From NCBI GenBank assembly GCA_938046775.1, contig CALIXB010000026.1:35828-99827 (forward strand): DNA of 64,000 nucleotides. Direction: 5' to 3'. The position numbers were made by a program, and so were the translations under genes. This document shows positions 35,589 to 45,237 of this stretch, one piece after another (positions within the stretch are counted from its first letter, which is position 1; each line of letters starts with the position of its first letter). This DNA is from an uncultured Candidatus Saccharibacteria bacterium. GTDB lineage: Bacteria > Patescibacteriota > Saccharimonadia > Saccharimonadales > Saccharimonadaceae. The notes beneath the pieces are model-generated. The model saw only the letters and a list, made by a program, of their open reading frames with translations, did no database searches and was not told the DNA's origin.

Positions 35589-36518
35589 TTAGGAATGGTG
35601 ACGAATTGTTTGATAAATCTTTTGATAGAGGTGATAAAGATTATAGGCGATAGGGCGTAGTGGTAATTCCCAAGTGCCAGGAAACTCCGTTGGCTGACCA
35701 CCAAAACTCTTTTTGAATTGCGTAAAGCCGTACCATGGATTAGTTTTTGGTGCATCTTCTGGTGCGATACCGTAAAAATCGAAAAACTTATGACCTGTTT
35801 GACGTGCATAACGAAGCATTTCTAAACCAAGAGCGGTGGCTGGACTTAATTTGCGGTATTCTGAATAAGATCCAGCATGACCGTAATACATCGTTTCGCC
35901 ATTGCTGAAAAATAAAATACTAGCGACTGGTTTATTTTCGTAGATAGCATAAAAAATACCAGCCTGCTTGGTAGGAAATAGGGAAGACGCCATCTGGCGG
36001 AAATAAGCGTCACTGTGTGGTACCATACCTGTACGCTTAGCTACGTCGTGGATCATATTGATAAAAATTTCGATATCCTGAGGGTCGTAACTAGCCTGAA
36101 AGGTAACGCCTGCTTTAAGATTTTTGCGCCACATACGACGGACAGTCTGACTAGTAAGAGATTGTATAGTTTCGTCGTCTGCTAAGGTGTTAATGATAGT
36201 ATGAGACGGCTGAACATCCTTGGCTTTCCGATAGCCAGCTTTTTTGAGGATGGCAGTGTCGATGTTACCCAATGGTTCAATGCGAATAAAGTCGACTTTT
36301 TGTTGTTTAGCGGATTGTTTAGTGATTTCTAGGAGTTCTATGAGGTTGTCGGGTGACTGGATTTGTGGTCCGTAGGGAATATAGAGGCGGGAATTGAAGC
36401 GACCTCGTTCGACGATACCGAAAAAATCTCCGTAGTTAGTGTGTTTACGGACTACTTTTCGCTTGAGGTCAGTTTGAAACTTTTCCCAAGCCTCAGATTG
36501 TAAGAAATGTTGATTCAT
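35589..36518 (-). CDS. FemAB/FemX-type peptidoglycan bridge aminoacyltransferase
   Basis: A 309-aa enzyme with two GNAT-like halves: the N-terminal FLQSEAWEKFQ start is typical of FemX, the middle has RRMWRKNLKAG, and the C-terminal half ends with FFDFYGIAPEDAPKTNPWYGFTQFKKSFG (shown here as the family's GI-x-P-x-x-x-P-G-x-x-x-F-K-x-x-F-G pattern). These enzymes add amino acids from aminoacyl-tRNA to the stem peptide of lipid II. It follows tsaD by 18 bases with GGAG before the ATG, and murE/murF are close by. Confidence 0.88.
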   Translation of the reverse strand: MNQHFLQSEAWEKFQTDLKRKVVRKHTNYGDFFGIVERGRFNSRLYIPYGPQIQSPDNLIELLEITKQSAKQQKVDFIRIEPLGNIDTAILKKAGYRKAKDVQPSHTIINTLADDETIQSLTSQTVRRMWRKNLKAGVTFQASYDPQDIEIFINMIHDVAKRTGMVPHSDAYFRQMASSLFPTKQAGIFYAIYENKPVASILFFSNGETMYYGHAGSYSEYRKLSPATALGLEMLRYARQTGHKFFDFYGIAPEDAPKTNPWYGFTQFKKSFGGQPTEFPGTWELPLRPIAYNLYHLYQKIYQTIRHHS

Positions 36519-36536
36519 GTTGTAATCTCCACAACG

Positions 36537-37607
36537 TTAAATTGATGTCATTGATAAACTTGGCTGCACTTCCAGGTCGTACGGGTTAGCGGGCTGGTCA
36601 ATTTGGGCGCGGTAGTAGCCAAGTGCAGCGATCATGGCGGCATTATCGGTACAGAGCTGGATGGGCGCATAGTCAATTGACAGGGGTAGAGTGGCCGAAA
36701 GTTGACGGCGAAGTTCCTGATTGGCCGCTACACCACCAGCAATAACCACTGAAGCTGGCTGAAAATCATCATAAGCCTGGCGAGTTTTATTAACCAGGGT
36801 CTTGATGGCGGTGAATTGAAAGGAGGCGGCCATATCATGTCTTAGTTCATCGTCTACAAGCCCTGGAAGCTCGTGTGAAGGAAAAGTAAAGTCTTTACCG
36901 ACTTCTCGCTGAATAGTTCTTAAAACGGCTGTCTTAAGGCCAGAGAAGGAAAAGTCGTATTCGCCGGATAATTTTGCAATAGGTAGCTGAAAAGCATATG
37001 GATCACCAAATTCGGCCGCTTGAGCGATAGCTGGACCACCAGGATAAGGTAAACCAATGATTTTAGCGACTTTATCGAATGCTTCACCGACGGCATCGTC
37101 TTGAGTTTGACCGATGAGTTGATAATCGCCATGATTCTTAAAGAGAACAAGTTGCGAATGCCCGCCAGAGACAATCAATGAGAGCAGGGGGAATGACGGT
37201 TGTTTTTTTGGCAGTGATAGAAATAGATTGCCAGATTGTTGATTGATAAAGTTAGCGTATACATGAGCCTCAACGTGGTGTATTTTGTAAAGCGGTTTAT
37301 GGTGGATAATGGCGAGAGTGCGGGCAGCAAGAGTGCCGATAAGTAGCGAGCCGATCAATCCGGGCGCATAAGTTACGGCAATAGCATCAATGTCGCCCCA
37401 GGTACAATTTGCATCAGCTAGCGCCTTATTGATAATGGGGTTGATAACTTCCAAATGACTGCGGGCGGCAATTTCCGGAATAACTCCGCCATATTCGGCA
37501 TGAATATCGATTTGGGAATTGACGACATTTGAGAGTAAACGTTCACCATCTTCAACGATTGATGCCGCTGTTTCGTCGCAACTGGACTCGATTCCCAAAA
37601 TCCTCAT
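36537..37607 (-). CDS. tsaD: tRNA threonylcarbamoyladenosine (t6A) synthase TsaD
   Basis: Universal enzyme transferring threonylcarbamoyl to A37 of ANN-decoding tRNAs. The 356-aa protein starts MRILGIESSCDETAAS and has the metal-binding HHVEAHVYAN motif, LIVSGGHSQLV, and FSFSGLKTAV, all in family order. A TATAAT lies 8 nt before the ATG on the minus strand, back to back with the murE promoter. The partners TsaB, TsaC and TsaE are not in this window. Confidence 0.97.
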   Translation of the reverse strand: MRILGIESSCDETAASIVEDGERLLSNVVNSQIDIHAEYGGVIPEIAARSHLEVINPIINKALADANCTWGDIDAIAVTYAPGLIGSLLIGTLAARTLAIIHHKPLYKIHHVEAHVYANFINQQSGNLFLSLPKKQPSFPLLSLIVSGGHSQLVLFKNHGDYQLIGQTQDDAVGEAFDKVAKIIGLPYPGGPAIAQAAEFGDPYAFQLPIAKLSGEYDFSFSGLKTAVLRTIQREVGKDFTFPSHELPGLVDDELRHDMAASFQFTAIKTLVNKTRQAYDDFQPASVVIAGGVAANQELRRQLSATLPLSIDYAPIQLCTDNAAMIAALGYYRAQIDQPANPYDLEVQPSLSMTSI

Positions 37608-37648
37608 TTGCTTTTATTATAACAAATATAAGTGGTAAAATAAGTATT
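37608..37648. promoter_or_regulatory. Divergent leaderless promoters of tsaD and murE
   Basis: A minus-strand TATAAT (37621-37616) lies 8 nt from the tsaD ATG and a plus-strand TAAAAT (37636-37641) lies 7 nt from the murE ATG. The whole gap is 41 bases, so the two transcripts must share and compete for it. Confidence 0.65.
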
Positions 37649-38947
37649 ATGAAAAACGAGTTGGTAAAAATTGCTAGAAAGACGCTGTCTAAAGGGGCTC
37701 TGGAGAAAACTGAAAATGCCTATCGGATTGCGCGGACGAAGATGATTAGTCTAAGGTATGGCAATCCAGCTCGTGGCCTGAGAATTATTGCGGTAACAGG
37801 GACGAATGGTAAGACGACGACGGCTTGTTACATTAATGAAATTCTGAAAGAGGCTGGCTTTAAAACAGCGTTGTTTACGACGGCAGTGATTGAAATTGCT
37901 GGCGAAGAGAAGATAAATGATTTGAATGCAACTGTCCCAACTGTGGCGAGGCTGTTTAGTTTTTTCCAGACAGCTCAGCGTGAAGGTGTCGAATACGTGA
38001 TTTTAGAGGCAACTAGTCATGCGTTATCTCAGCATAAGTTTGACGGTGTGCCAATTGAGGCGGCGGTGATGACTAACTTGACCCAAGACCACCTGGATTA
38101 CCATAAAACAATGGAAGAATATGCAGAGGCAAAGGCTAAATTATTTGAAAAGCAGCCAAAATACATCGTGTTAAATCGCGATGATAAGTGGTTTGAATAT
38201 TTCAATAAGTTTAATGCTTCTGGTGAAAAGATGACGTACGGTGTGAGTCCGGAGGCCGAGGCTCGGATAACGCATATTAAGCTTTATAAAAAGGGAACTG
38301 AAGCAAGTCTGCTCATTGACCATCGGACTCATTTGGAGCTGGCAACTAATCTACCTGGTGAATTTAATGTACTTAATATGTCAGCAGCAGTGTCTTTGGC
38401 GTATTTATTGGGTATAAAGCTAGAAGATATTCAAGAAGGCGTGGCAAATCTGGAGACGATTCCAGGGCGTTTTGAACGAGTGGACAATAAGCGCGGAATC
38501 GATATTATCGTGGATTATGCGCACACGCCAGATGCATTGGAGAAATTGTTAAAAACGACACGGAGAATCACTAAAGGGAGATTATTCTTAGTCTTCGGTG
38601 CGTGTGGTGATCGAGATAAAACAAAGCGACCGATCATGGGAGAGTTGGCGGCTAATTTGGCGGATAGAATTTTTCTAACAGACGAAGAAAGCTATAGTGA
38701 GAATCCAGATAATATTCGGGCAATGATTCGACAGGGAATTGAGCGAACAAAGAAAGTTCATAAGATGACGGAAATTGCTGATCGAAAACAAGCGATTTAT
38801 CAGGCACTAAAATCAGCCGTACGTGGCGATACAGTTTTAATTACCGGTATGGGTCATGAGCAGTATCGAATTGTTAACGGTAAGCGAATTCCGTGGAATG
38901 ATAAGACGGTCGTAAAAGAAATTCTCGGGCTAGAGAAAAATAAATAG
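37649..38947 (+). CDS. murE: MurE-type Mur ligase (UDP-MurNAc-dipeptide to tripeptide)
   Basis: A 432-aa ATP-dependent ligase adding the third residue to the stem peptide. The P-loop VTGTNGKTTTACY, the central EATSHALSQH-type motif and the C-terminal LVFGACGDRDKTKRP all fit MurE. It lacks most of the usual N-terminal UDP-binding domain. In the substrate pocket the DAP-specific DNPR motif is replaced by EESY (residues 346-349), so the third amino acid cannot be predicted. The ATG at 37649 is preferred over a longer reading from 37529 that would run into tsaD; TAAAAT is 7 nt upstream. Confidence 0.88.
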   Translation: MKNELVKIARKTLSKGALEKTENAYRIARTKMISLRYGNPARGLRIIAVTGTNGKTTTACYINEILKEAGFKTALFTTAVIEIAGEEKINDLNATVPTVARLFSFFQTAQREGVEYVILEATSHALSQHKFDGVPIEAAVMTNLTQDHLDYHKTMEEYAEAKAKLFEKQPKYIVLNRDDKWFEYFNKFNASGEKMTYGVSPEAEARITHIKLYKKGTEASLLIDHRTHLELATNLPGEFNVLNMSAAVSLAYLLGIKLEDIQEGVANLETIPGRFERVDNKRGIDIIVDYAHTPDALEKLLKTTRRITKGRLFLVFGACGDRDKTKRPIMGELAANLADRIFLTDEESYSENPDNIRAMIRQGIERTKKVHKMTEIADRKQAIYQALKSAVRGDTVLITGMGHEQYRIVNGKRIPWNDKTVVKEILGLEKNK

Positions 38948-39028
38948 TTCGCCCAGCTATTTATCAAACTTTTATGAACAGTTAATGATATCTGTCGGTC
39001 TATCGATTGGATAGTGAATCAATTAAAA

Positions 39029-40306
39029 CTAATAAGGCTGATCAAAAAATTGTTGTTTCTTTTTAAGCCAGGCTTCTGATTGGCGGACAAGTTTTTGGCT
39101 GTCAGCGGGGTTGTTGAGTAGCGGTTTAATAGTTTCCTCGAGATAAATGCCACCCTGTGAACCCTTGAAAAGGATTGTCGCTTCTTTAATTCCTTTACTC
39201 TTTAAGAACTCTCCAGCTTCTGGTGATTTGTCAAAGGATAAAACCTTGCAGCCATTTTTTTCGGCAATTGGTGCAAGGTGTTTTTTAGCTAATTTACCGA
39301 CGGTAATCAGTAGGTCTAATTGCTTGGGGTCACACAGTCTACCAATTTTTTCATGTTCCAGCTTAGAGGAATCGCCAAGCTCATTCATATCGCCTAAAAC
39401 CGCAATTTTACGACTTGCTTCCAGAGAGTAAAGTGTTTTTAGGGAATTTTCCATAGCAACGGGACTGGCGTTATAGGTGTCGTCTAGTAGGGCGCATCCT
39501 TGCGTGCCGCGTAGAATATTCATCCTGCCAGAGACAGGTTTAATTTTCGTTAAGGCTGCTGCGACTTCGTCAATATTCATGCCACAAGCTAATCCTGCTG
39601 CTGCCGCACCAGTAATAGAGCGGATGTTGTGCTTGCCCAACACGGAGATGTTGATGTTGGATGACTTTTCTTGATTGTGCCGTAAAGTTGCAATGTAGCC
39701 GTCGCTAGTAGTTTCTTTAATTTGCAAGAGAACGTCGGCAGATTCATCACCGTAGCTTATTTTTTCGCCAATTATAAGTGAGTGATATTTTTTATCAATA
39801 TCGTGAAAATTGAAGATGGTTTTTTTAGCAACTTGACTAATGGACAATTCTTCGCGCGCCACCACGTCAATTGTTTTAAAAAACTCCATATGTTCTGGCG
39901 CGACAGAGGTGATTATAGCGATATCAGGTTGAATGTAGCGCATAAATGTTGCCATTTCGCCCGGACAATCAATGCCACATTCTTGGATAATGATGTCAGG
40001 CGATTGCGGATTTTTAATGTTAGAACGGGCAGCGGAGAAGACTTTTAGCCAGGCTAGGGGAGATTTAGCGTTTTTTGGTCCGTCAATACCAAGAATTTCT
40101 AAAGGCGCGCTTAAGGTGGTGTTCAAATTGCCACGGCTGTGACGAACAGTAAACTTTTCTGCTAAAACGGTGGCGGTTGCTGATTTGACGCTGGTTTTAC
40201 CGACGCTACCAACCACAGTGATTAATTGAACATTGGAATGAGATTTAAAATATTTTTTAACGTAAGATCCAAGGATTTTTTCTAAGAGGTGTTTGAATAA
40301 TTGCAT
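39029..40306 (-). CDS. murF: MurF-type Mur ligase (adds D-Ala-D-Ala)
   Basis: A 425-aa ligase completing the UDP-MurNAc-pentapeptide. P-loop ITVVGSVGKTSVKSA, the IIQECGIDCPGEM motif (E-x-G-x-x-x-x-G-E with altered spacing), VLDDTYNASP-type core (LLDDTYNASPVAM) and AVLGDMNELG are all present and typical of MurF. The N-terminal domain is shortened. TATAAT lies 6 nt before the ATG, so a leaderless mRNA is predicted. Found near murE and femX, consistent with a cell-wall cluster. Confidence 0.92.
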   Translation of the reverse strand: MQLFKHLLEKILGSYVKKYFKSHSNVQLITVVGSVGKTSVKSATATVLAEKFTVRHSRGNLNTTLSAPLEILGIDGPKNAKSPLAWLKVFSAARSNIKNPQSPDIIIQECGIDCPGEMATFMRYIQPDIAIITSVAPEHMEFFKTIDVVAREELSISQVAKKTIFNFHDIDKKYHSLIIGEKISYGDESADVLLQIKETTSDGYIATLRHNQEKSSNINISVLGKHNIRSITGAAAAGLACGMNIDEVAAALTKIKPVSGRMNILRGTQGCALLDDTYNASPVAMENSLKTLYSLEASRKIAVLGDMNELGDSSKLEHEKIGRLCDPKQLDLLITVGKLAKKHLAPIAEKNGCKVLSFDKSPEAGEFLKSKGIKEATILFKGSQGGIYLEETIKPLLNNPADSQKLVRQSEAWLKKKQQFFDQPY

Positions 40307-40339
40307 GAGGATATTATATCAGACTGATAGTAATTAAAA

Positions 40340-40366
40340 TTAGCACTCAAGCTTGACGAGTGCCAA
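40340..40366. promoter_or_regulatory. CIRCE operator upstream of groES
   Basis: TTAGCACTC at 40340-40348, a 9-base spacer and GAGTGCCAA at 40358-40366 match the CIRCE consensus with one mismatch in the right arm. It overlaps a TTGACG-18-TACAAT promoter (40353-40382). HrcA is expected to repress groES-groEL here; hrcA itself is not in the window. Confidence 0.92.
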
Positions 40367-40412
40367 ATTGGTGCGTTACAATAGGTTTATTGTTAACGAA
40401 ATGGAGGATATC

Positions 40413-40679
40413 GTGAGCGTACCTATTCAGCCTCTTGGCGACCGTGTGGTAGCGGTGCGGGAAGAAGCAAAAACGCAGACGGCGAGTGGAATTTACTTGC
40501 CTGATAACGCTAAAGAAAAGCCAGTAATTGCTGAAATTAAAGCAGTTGGCGGCAGTGTCAAGAATGTTAAAATTGGCGATCGAATTATCTACAAGGAATA
40601 TTCGACCACGGATTTGAAAATTGATGGCACGGAATATTTGATCGTCCGCGAGGAAGATATTTTAGCAACGGTTGTTTGA
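40413..40679 (+). CDS. groES: GroES co-chaperonin
   Basis: An 88-aa co-chaperonin capping GroEL. The sequence starts VPIQPLGDRVVAV, has the mobile-loop region TQTASGIYLPDNAKEKP and ends EYLIVREEDILATV, matching the family across its length. The GTG at 40413 is chosen because of GGAGG 7 bases upstream; a longer in-frame reading would begin inside the CIRCE promoter. It is cotranscribed with groEL. Confidence 0.97.
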   Translation: MSVPIQPLGDRVVAVREEAKTQTASGIYLPDNAKEKPVIAEIKAVGGSVKNVKIGDRIIYKEYSTTDLKIDGTEYLIVREEDILATVV

Positions 40680-40698
40680 GAAAAGGGGAGTTTTTACT

Positions 40699-42342
40699 AT
40701 GGCAAAAAAAGTATTTTACGATGATGATGCGCGTGCTCGCGTGCTGGGCGGTGCTGAGGCGCTGTATAACGCAGTCAAGGTAACCTACGGACCAAAGGGT
40801 CGCAATGTGGTGATCGCCAAGGGTTTTGGCGGGCCGACGGTGACGCACGACGGTGTGACGGTAGCGGAAGGTATTGAGCTACCAGAGAACGATGATGAGA
40901 CGTTGGGTTACAAAGTTGGTGCTGATTTGATCAAGCAGGCAGCCAAGAACTTGAACAAGCAGGCTGGTGATGGTACTACGACTGTGACGGTGCTGACCTA
41001 TTCGATTTTGAAGGAAGCCAATCGGTTGATTGCAGCGGGTCACAACCCAATGGAGCTGCGCAAGGGTATTGAGCAGGCCGGTGCGGAAATCGTCAAAGAA
41101 CTGAACAAATTAGCGGAGCCAATTGAGGGCAAGTCTGAGCGCGTGGCCGAGGTGGCAACCATCTCGGCGGGCGACGCGGAAATTGGCAAATTGATCGCTG
41201 GTGTCATCGAGAAGGTTGGCAAAGACGGCGTGGTGACAGTCGAGGCTGGCCAAGGTTTGGAGCTGGAAGCCGAGGTTGTTGAGGGCTTTAGCCTAGATAA
41301 GGGCTGGGTCAGTCCGTTCTTCGTCACTGACACCGGTCGGCAAGAGGCGGTTTACGAAAAACCAGCAATTTTGATCACCGATAAGAAAATTTCCAGCGTG
41401 CAAGAGTTCTTGCCGATGCTAGAGAAATTGGCACAATCTGGGAAAAAGGATGTGGTGCTGATCGCTGATGAGGTCGAGGGTGAAGCGCTGAGTATTTTGG
41501 TGCTGAACAAGCTCAAAGGTGTATTTAACACCGTGGCGGTCAAGGCGCCAAGCTTTGGCGACCGCCGTAAGGAGATTTTGCGCGACATCGCGGTGTTGAC
41601 TGGCGCAACGGTGATTTCTGAGGACCATGGTTTGACGTTTGAGAATGCTGGCCTGGAAGTGTTGGGTTCAGCGCGCAAGGTGATTGTCGGTAAAGGCGAA
41701 ACCACCATCGTTGAGGGCGCGGGCAAGCCATCAGCCGTGAAGGAACAGATTGCTCAGATCAAGGCACTATCTGACAACGCTTCCAGCGAATACGAAAAAG
41801 AACAATTTGATAAGCGGGCAGCGGCCTTGAGCGGCAAGGTGGCAGTCATCAAAGTCGGCGGCGCGACCGAGACAGAAATTGACGAAAAGAAGTTCCGCGT
41901 GGATGACGCCGTGGCAGCTACCAAGGCAGCCTTGGCTGAGGGAATTGTCGCTGGTGGTGGCGTGACCTTGGTGAATTTGGCTGGCGGCTTGAAAGTGAGC
42001 GGTGCAGACAGTATCGCGGCTGGTCGGCAGATTCTAAAAGACGCCTTAAAGCAGCCGTTCCTACAGATTATGCGTAACGCTGGCTTGAACGCCGACGCAC
42101 TACTAGCGCAAGTCGAGGCAGGCAAGGCTGGATTTGGTGTTAACGTGATGAAGCCTGAGAACGAATTGGTAGATGTCAAAAAAGCTGGCGTCATCGACCC
42201 GGCGCGCGTCACCAAGGAAGCGGTGCAGAACGCGGTATCCATCGCTTCAACTGCAGCGACCATGGGCGCACTGGTCGTCGACGTGCCGGAGCCAGAAGCT
42301 CCAGCTGCGCCTGGCGGTATGCCGGGTATGGGGATGATGTAA
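40699..42342 (+). CDS. groEL: GroEL chaperonin
   Basis: A 547-aa, 60-kDa chaperonin. The N-terminus AKKVFYDDDAR, the ATP-binding VTYGPKGRNV and AGDGTTTVTVL, and the Gly/Met tail GGMPGMGMM are all in place. GC content and codon choice are higher than in neighbours, as expected for a highly expressed gene. The ATG at 40699 follows AAGGGGAG; it lies 19 bases after groES. A bidirectional terminator follows. Confidence 0.98.
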   Translation: MAKKVFYDDDARARVLGGAEALYNAVKVTYGPKGRNVVIAKGFGGPTVTHDGVTVAEGIELPENDDETLGYKVGADLIKQAAKNLNKQAGDGTTTVTVLTYSILKEANRLIAAGHNPMELRKGIEQAGAEIVKELNKLAEPIEGKSERVAEVATISAGDAEIGKLIAGVIEKVGKDGVVTVEAGQGLELEAEVVEGFSLDKGWVSPFFVTDTGRQEAVYEKPAILITDKKISSVQEFLPMLEKLAQSGKKDVVLIADEVEGEALSILVLNKLKGVFNTVAVKAPSFGDRRKEILRDIAVLTGATVISEDHGLTFENAGLEVLGSARKVIVGKGETTIVEGAGKPSAVKEQIAQIKALSDNASSEYEKEQFDKRAAALSGKVAVIKVGGATETEIDEKKFRVDDAVAATKAALAEGIVAGGGVTLVNLAGGLKVSGADSIAAGRQILKDALKQPFLQIMRNAGLNADALLAQVEAGKAGFGVNVMKPENELVDVKKAGVIDPARVTKEAVQNAVSIASTAATMGALVVDVPEPEAPAAPGGMPGMGMM

Positions 42343-42360
42343 GTTCATTCTGTTAGTAAT

Positions 42361-42390
42361 AAAAATCCCGCTAGAAGTAGCGGGATTTTT
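42361..42390. terminator. Bidirectional terminator after groEL
   Basis: Stem ATCCCGCT/AGCGGGAT with a 6-base loop, five A residues before and five T residues after it, serving groEL and the convergent gene at 42405. Confidence 0.85.
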
Positions 42391-42404
42391 ATTGGAGGAA
42401 TTAA

Positions 42405-42911
42405 CTAGCGAGGGTTTGAAAGATAATCAATCTCTTTAATGATATCCAGCAAGGCTTGAGCGCGACGAGCTTCGTCAGAAATAGCTATAGCCGCATTGTG
42501 TGCTGGTGCAATAAGGCTTTTATCATCAGTAGAGCGCAACAATAATAGGTAAGTGTCAAACTTTTCTTCTGGTGAAACATCAAGCTTATCAACCAACGGA
42601 CGAAGTTCATTTAAAGCAGTCTGCTTAATGCTGTCAAGCGTAGGGTCTGTAGTTGGGTGCGATGAATCCGTGGACATCGTTGGTGTTGGATTTACGACCG
42701 CTGGATTTACAGAAGGCTCAACTACAGGCTGGCTATTATCTTCATCTGCAGCAACAGGGTCTGGTGAAATAGTTGCAGGATTAACCGTTGGAGCAACTAT
42801 ATTATTTGTTTCTTCAAATTGTAAATTATTATCTGTATCTTGTGATACGCCAGCTAGTACCTTAGCCAATTCCTGGTCGTCACTGATTGATTGATTAGCT
42901 CGAGAATCCAT
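42405..42911 (-). CDS. Hypothetical protein with disordered N-terminus and helical C-terminus
   Basis: A 168-aa protein: residues 1-90 are acidic and Pro/Val/Thr/Asn-rich with short repeats of the type VxPxVNPA, probably disordered; residues 92-168 are helical and charged (ALNELRPLVDKLDVSPEEKFD-type, then ARRAQALLDIIKEIDYL). I do not recognise the family. AAGGTGGG lies before the ATG, supporting the start. It could be a scaffold with a protein-binding helical end. Confidence 0.6.
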   Translation of the reverse strand: MDSRANQSISDDQELAKVLAGVSQDTDNNLQFEETNNIVAPTVNPATISPDPVAADEDNSQPVVEPSVNPAVVNPTPTMSTDSSHPTTDPTLDSIKQTALNELRPLVDKLDVSPEEKFDTYLLLLRSTDDKSLIAPAHNAAIAISDEARRAQALLDIIKEIDYLSNPR

Positions 42912-42988
42912 TTATAACCCACCTTATATGTTAAATTGTTTAAGCTTATTATGTTATACTATAGCATGAGTGAATTGAGGAGTGCAAG

Positions 42989-44029
42989 ATGTTAGATGAC
43001 ATAAATGTGATAAAACAGTATGATCCAGGAGATGTGCTTAGTGGTGTTTTGAATATTCCGGAACAAGCACGCTACGAAGTAGTAGTTCACGAGGGGTCAA
43101 ATCAGCGACGTGATTTTAAGAATATTGTAATTGCTGGAATGGGTGGGTCGGCGCTGGCGGCAGATATGGTCCGAGTATTAACTGCAGGTTGGCTGCATCT
43201 TCCACTAGAGGTAGTAAAGGGCTATGATTTGCCGGGTTTTGTTGGTGAAGAAACGCTGGTTATTGCGGTTAGCCACTCAGGTAATACTGAAGAGACATTG
43301 AGTTGTTATCAGCAAGCATTAGATAAAAAATCTTGCTTAGCAGTAATGTCAACTGGCGGAGAATTGATTAAACGAGCAAATAACGACAATATTACGTACG
43401 CTCAGATTCCAGCGGGCACTCAGCCACGCATGTCGACTGTTTATCATTTACGAGGACTGCTGAAATTATTACAGAATTTTTGGGTGATTGACGGCGATTT
43501 ATATAATCAGGTGGCGGATAGTGCTGACTGGCTGGAGGGTGAAATTTCTCATTGGACGCCTGCAGTGCCAGAGAAAAATAATCTAGCTAAGCAGATTGCT
43601 AAAATGACAATTGGTAAAACATTAGTTATTTTTGGCGGTGAATTAACTTGGCCACTAGCCTACAAGTGGAAGATTAGTTGGAATGAATCAGCAAAGAATC
43701 TGGCGTTCTCTAATCAGTATCCAGAGTTTAATCATAATGAGTTTATTGGCTGGTCGTTACATCCAGTAGAAAAACCGTTTACCGTCTTTGATATTCGTAG
43801 CAATTTGGAGCGAGCTAGGATCCGCGAGCGGATGGAATTAAGCGACCGCTTACTAAGTGGCAAGCGGCCAAAAGCGCACGTACTGGAACTCCAGGGAGGG
43901 ACGCTGATGCAACAATTATTGTGGGGATTAGTATTGGCTGATGCAGCTAGTATTTATACGGCAATTCTCAACGGCGTTAATCCGGGGCCAGTCCATCTAA
44001 TTGAAAAGTTAAAGGCTGAGTTAAGTTAA
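42989..44029 (+). CDS. Bifunctional phosphoglucose/phosphomannose isomerase (SIS family)
   Basis: A 346-aa sugar isomerase interconverting glucose-6-P or mannose-6-P with fructose-6-P. Two SIS domains are visible: NIVIAGMGGSALAADM and VIAVSHSGNTEET in the first, and the C-terminal bact-PGI region with FNHNEFIGW containing the catalytic Glu/His environment. It links glycolysis to the nucleotide-sugar supply for surface glycans. GAGG lies before the ATG; its end overlaps the convergent permease gene by 4 bp. Confidence 0.88.
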   Translation: MLDDINVIKQYDPGDVLSGVLNIPEQARYEVVVHEGSNQRRDFKNIVIAGMGGSALAADMVRVLTAGWLHLPLEVVKGYDLPGFVGEETLVIAVSHSGNTEETLSCYQQALDKKSCLAVMSTGGELIKRANNDNITYAQIPAGTQPRMSTVYHLRGLLKLLQNFWVIDGDLYNQVADSADWLEGEISHWTPAVPEKNNLAKQIAKMTIGKTLVIFGGELTWPLAYKWKISWNESAKNLAFSNQYPEFNHNEFIGWSLHPVEKPFTVFDIRSNLERARIRERMELSDRLLSGKRPKAHVLELQGGTLMQQLLWGLVLADAASIYTAILNGVNPGPVHLIEKLKAELS

Positions 44030-45237
44030 TATCTTAGTGATTCAATCGGGTCTCGTTTGGTGGCGCGAGCTGCTGGATAAACACCAGAAATTACACCAAT
44101 AATCAGCGAAAGTCCAATTGATAAGACGGCTGTTTGCCAATATATGTATGGAGTGAGAGGAAGATATAAGCTTACTAAATAAACTCCAGCAATTCCTAAT
44201 CCGTAGCCAAATATACCGCCCAGTAGTCCAATAATGGCTGCTTCGATTAAGAATTGGTTGATAATGTCCCAGCCTGTAGCACCAACAGCTCGTCTGACAC
44301 CAACTTCTCGCTGACGTTCGGCAACGTTGACTAACATTACGTTCATAATACCAACTCCGCCGATTAATAGAGAGATGATACCGATAACTGTGAGGATTAT
44401 TGAGATAAACTTTGCTAGGTTAGATTTCTTTTCATTTATTTCGTCACCAGAAACAATTCGATAATTTTTGTCGCTATCGTGGTTTTTCTTCAGGATATTA
44501 TCGGCAGATACTATGGCTGATCCAAGATCTTGATGGCTATTGGTGGTCATGACAATTTGCTGAATTTGCGGCGTTCCTTGTGTGAATTTTTTAACCACCG
44601 AAAGAGGTGTAATGGCAGCATTATTAAAATCTATATCCAGGTAACTAACTGGATTTTCGATATTTTTTAATACGCCGACAACCGTTAGGGGTTGATTGCG
44701 GATAAAAATAACATTGCCAATAGATTTCTCGGTGCCGAACAAATCAATTGATAGCTGTTGACCAACTACAACTCCGCCTACTTCGTTGATAAATTCTCCA
44801 TGAGCAATTTGCAGATTAGCAACATCTTTAAGAGACTCCGTGCTGCCAATTAGCGTGGCCTTTTGAGCATCAATTTTACCATCACGGGCGCGTAGTTCAG
44901 TATGCAAAAAGGCAATAGGTGCGGCTTTTGTATTGGTTATTTTACTAATATCCTTAGAATCTTTCTCGGTCAGAGTATTAACGGTGGTTGCGTTATCTGA
45001 CTCTGTTAGCAGATTAGCGACATCTTTTTTATTGCCAGACTTAACTATAGCAACAGGCTCACTGGAATATTTAGCGGCGCCACCGAATAGTTGATTAATG
45101 CCACTAGTTAAGGACAGAACCATGGTAATACTGGCGATACCAATCGTCACACCCATGACTGTTAAAAAGGTACGTCCACGATTAGCCTTCAACGCCTGGG
45201 TGGCACTCTCGAAATGATTTCTTATCAATATTTTCAT
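44026..45237 (-). CDS. MacB/FtsX-type ABC transporter permease
   Basis: A 403-aa permease with one N-terminal helix (about 20-42), a ~220-residue outside MacB_PCD domain and three C-terminal helices (about 278-300, 330-352, 368-390), with the FtsX signature GVGIMNVMLVNVAERQREVGVRRAVGA around 290-315. Such MacB-type proteins use ATP to move or release envelope-side substrates such as peptides. It overlaps its ATPase gene by 4 bp (ATGA). Substrate unknown. Confidence 0.9.
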   Translation of the reverse strand: MKILIRNHFESATQALKANRGRTFLTVMGVTIGIASITMVLSLTSGINQLFGGAAKYSSEPVAIVKSGNKKDVANLLTESDNATTVNTLTEKDSKDISKITNTKAAPIAFLHTELRARDGKIDAQKATLIGSTESLKDVANLQIAHGEFINEVGGVVVGQQLSIDLFGTEKSIGNVIFIRNQPLTVVGVLKNIENPVSYLDIDFNNAAITPLSVVKKFTQGTPQIQQIVMTTNSHQDLGSAIVSADNILKKNHDSDKNYRIVSGDEINEKKSNLAKFISIILTVIGIISLLIGGVGIMNVMLVNVAERQREVGVRRAVGATGWDIINQFLIEAAIIGLLGGIFGYGLGIAGVYLVSLYLPLTPYIYWQTAVLSIGLSLIIGVISGVYPAARATKRDPIESLRY

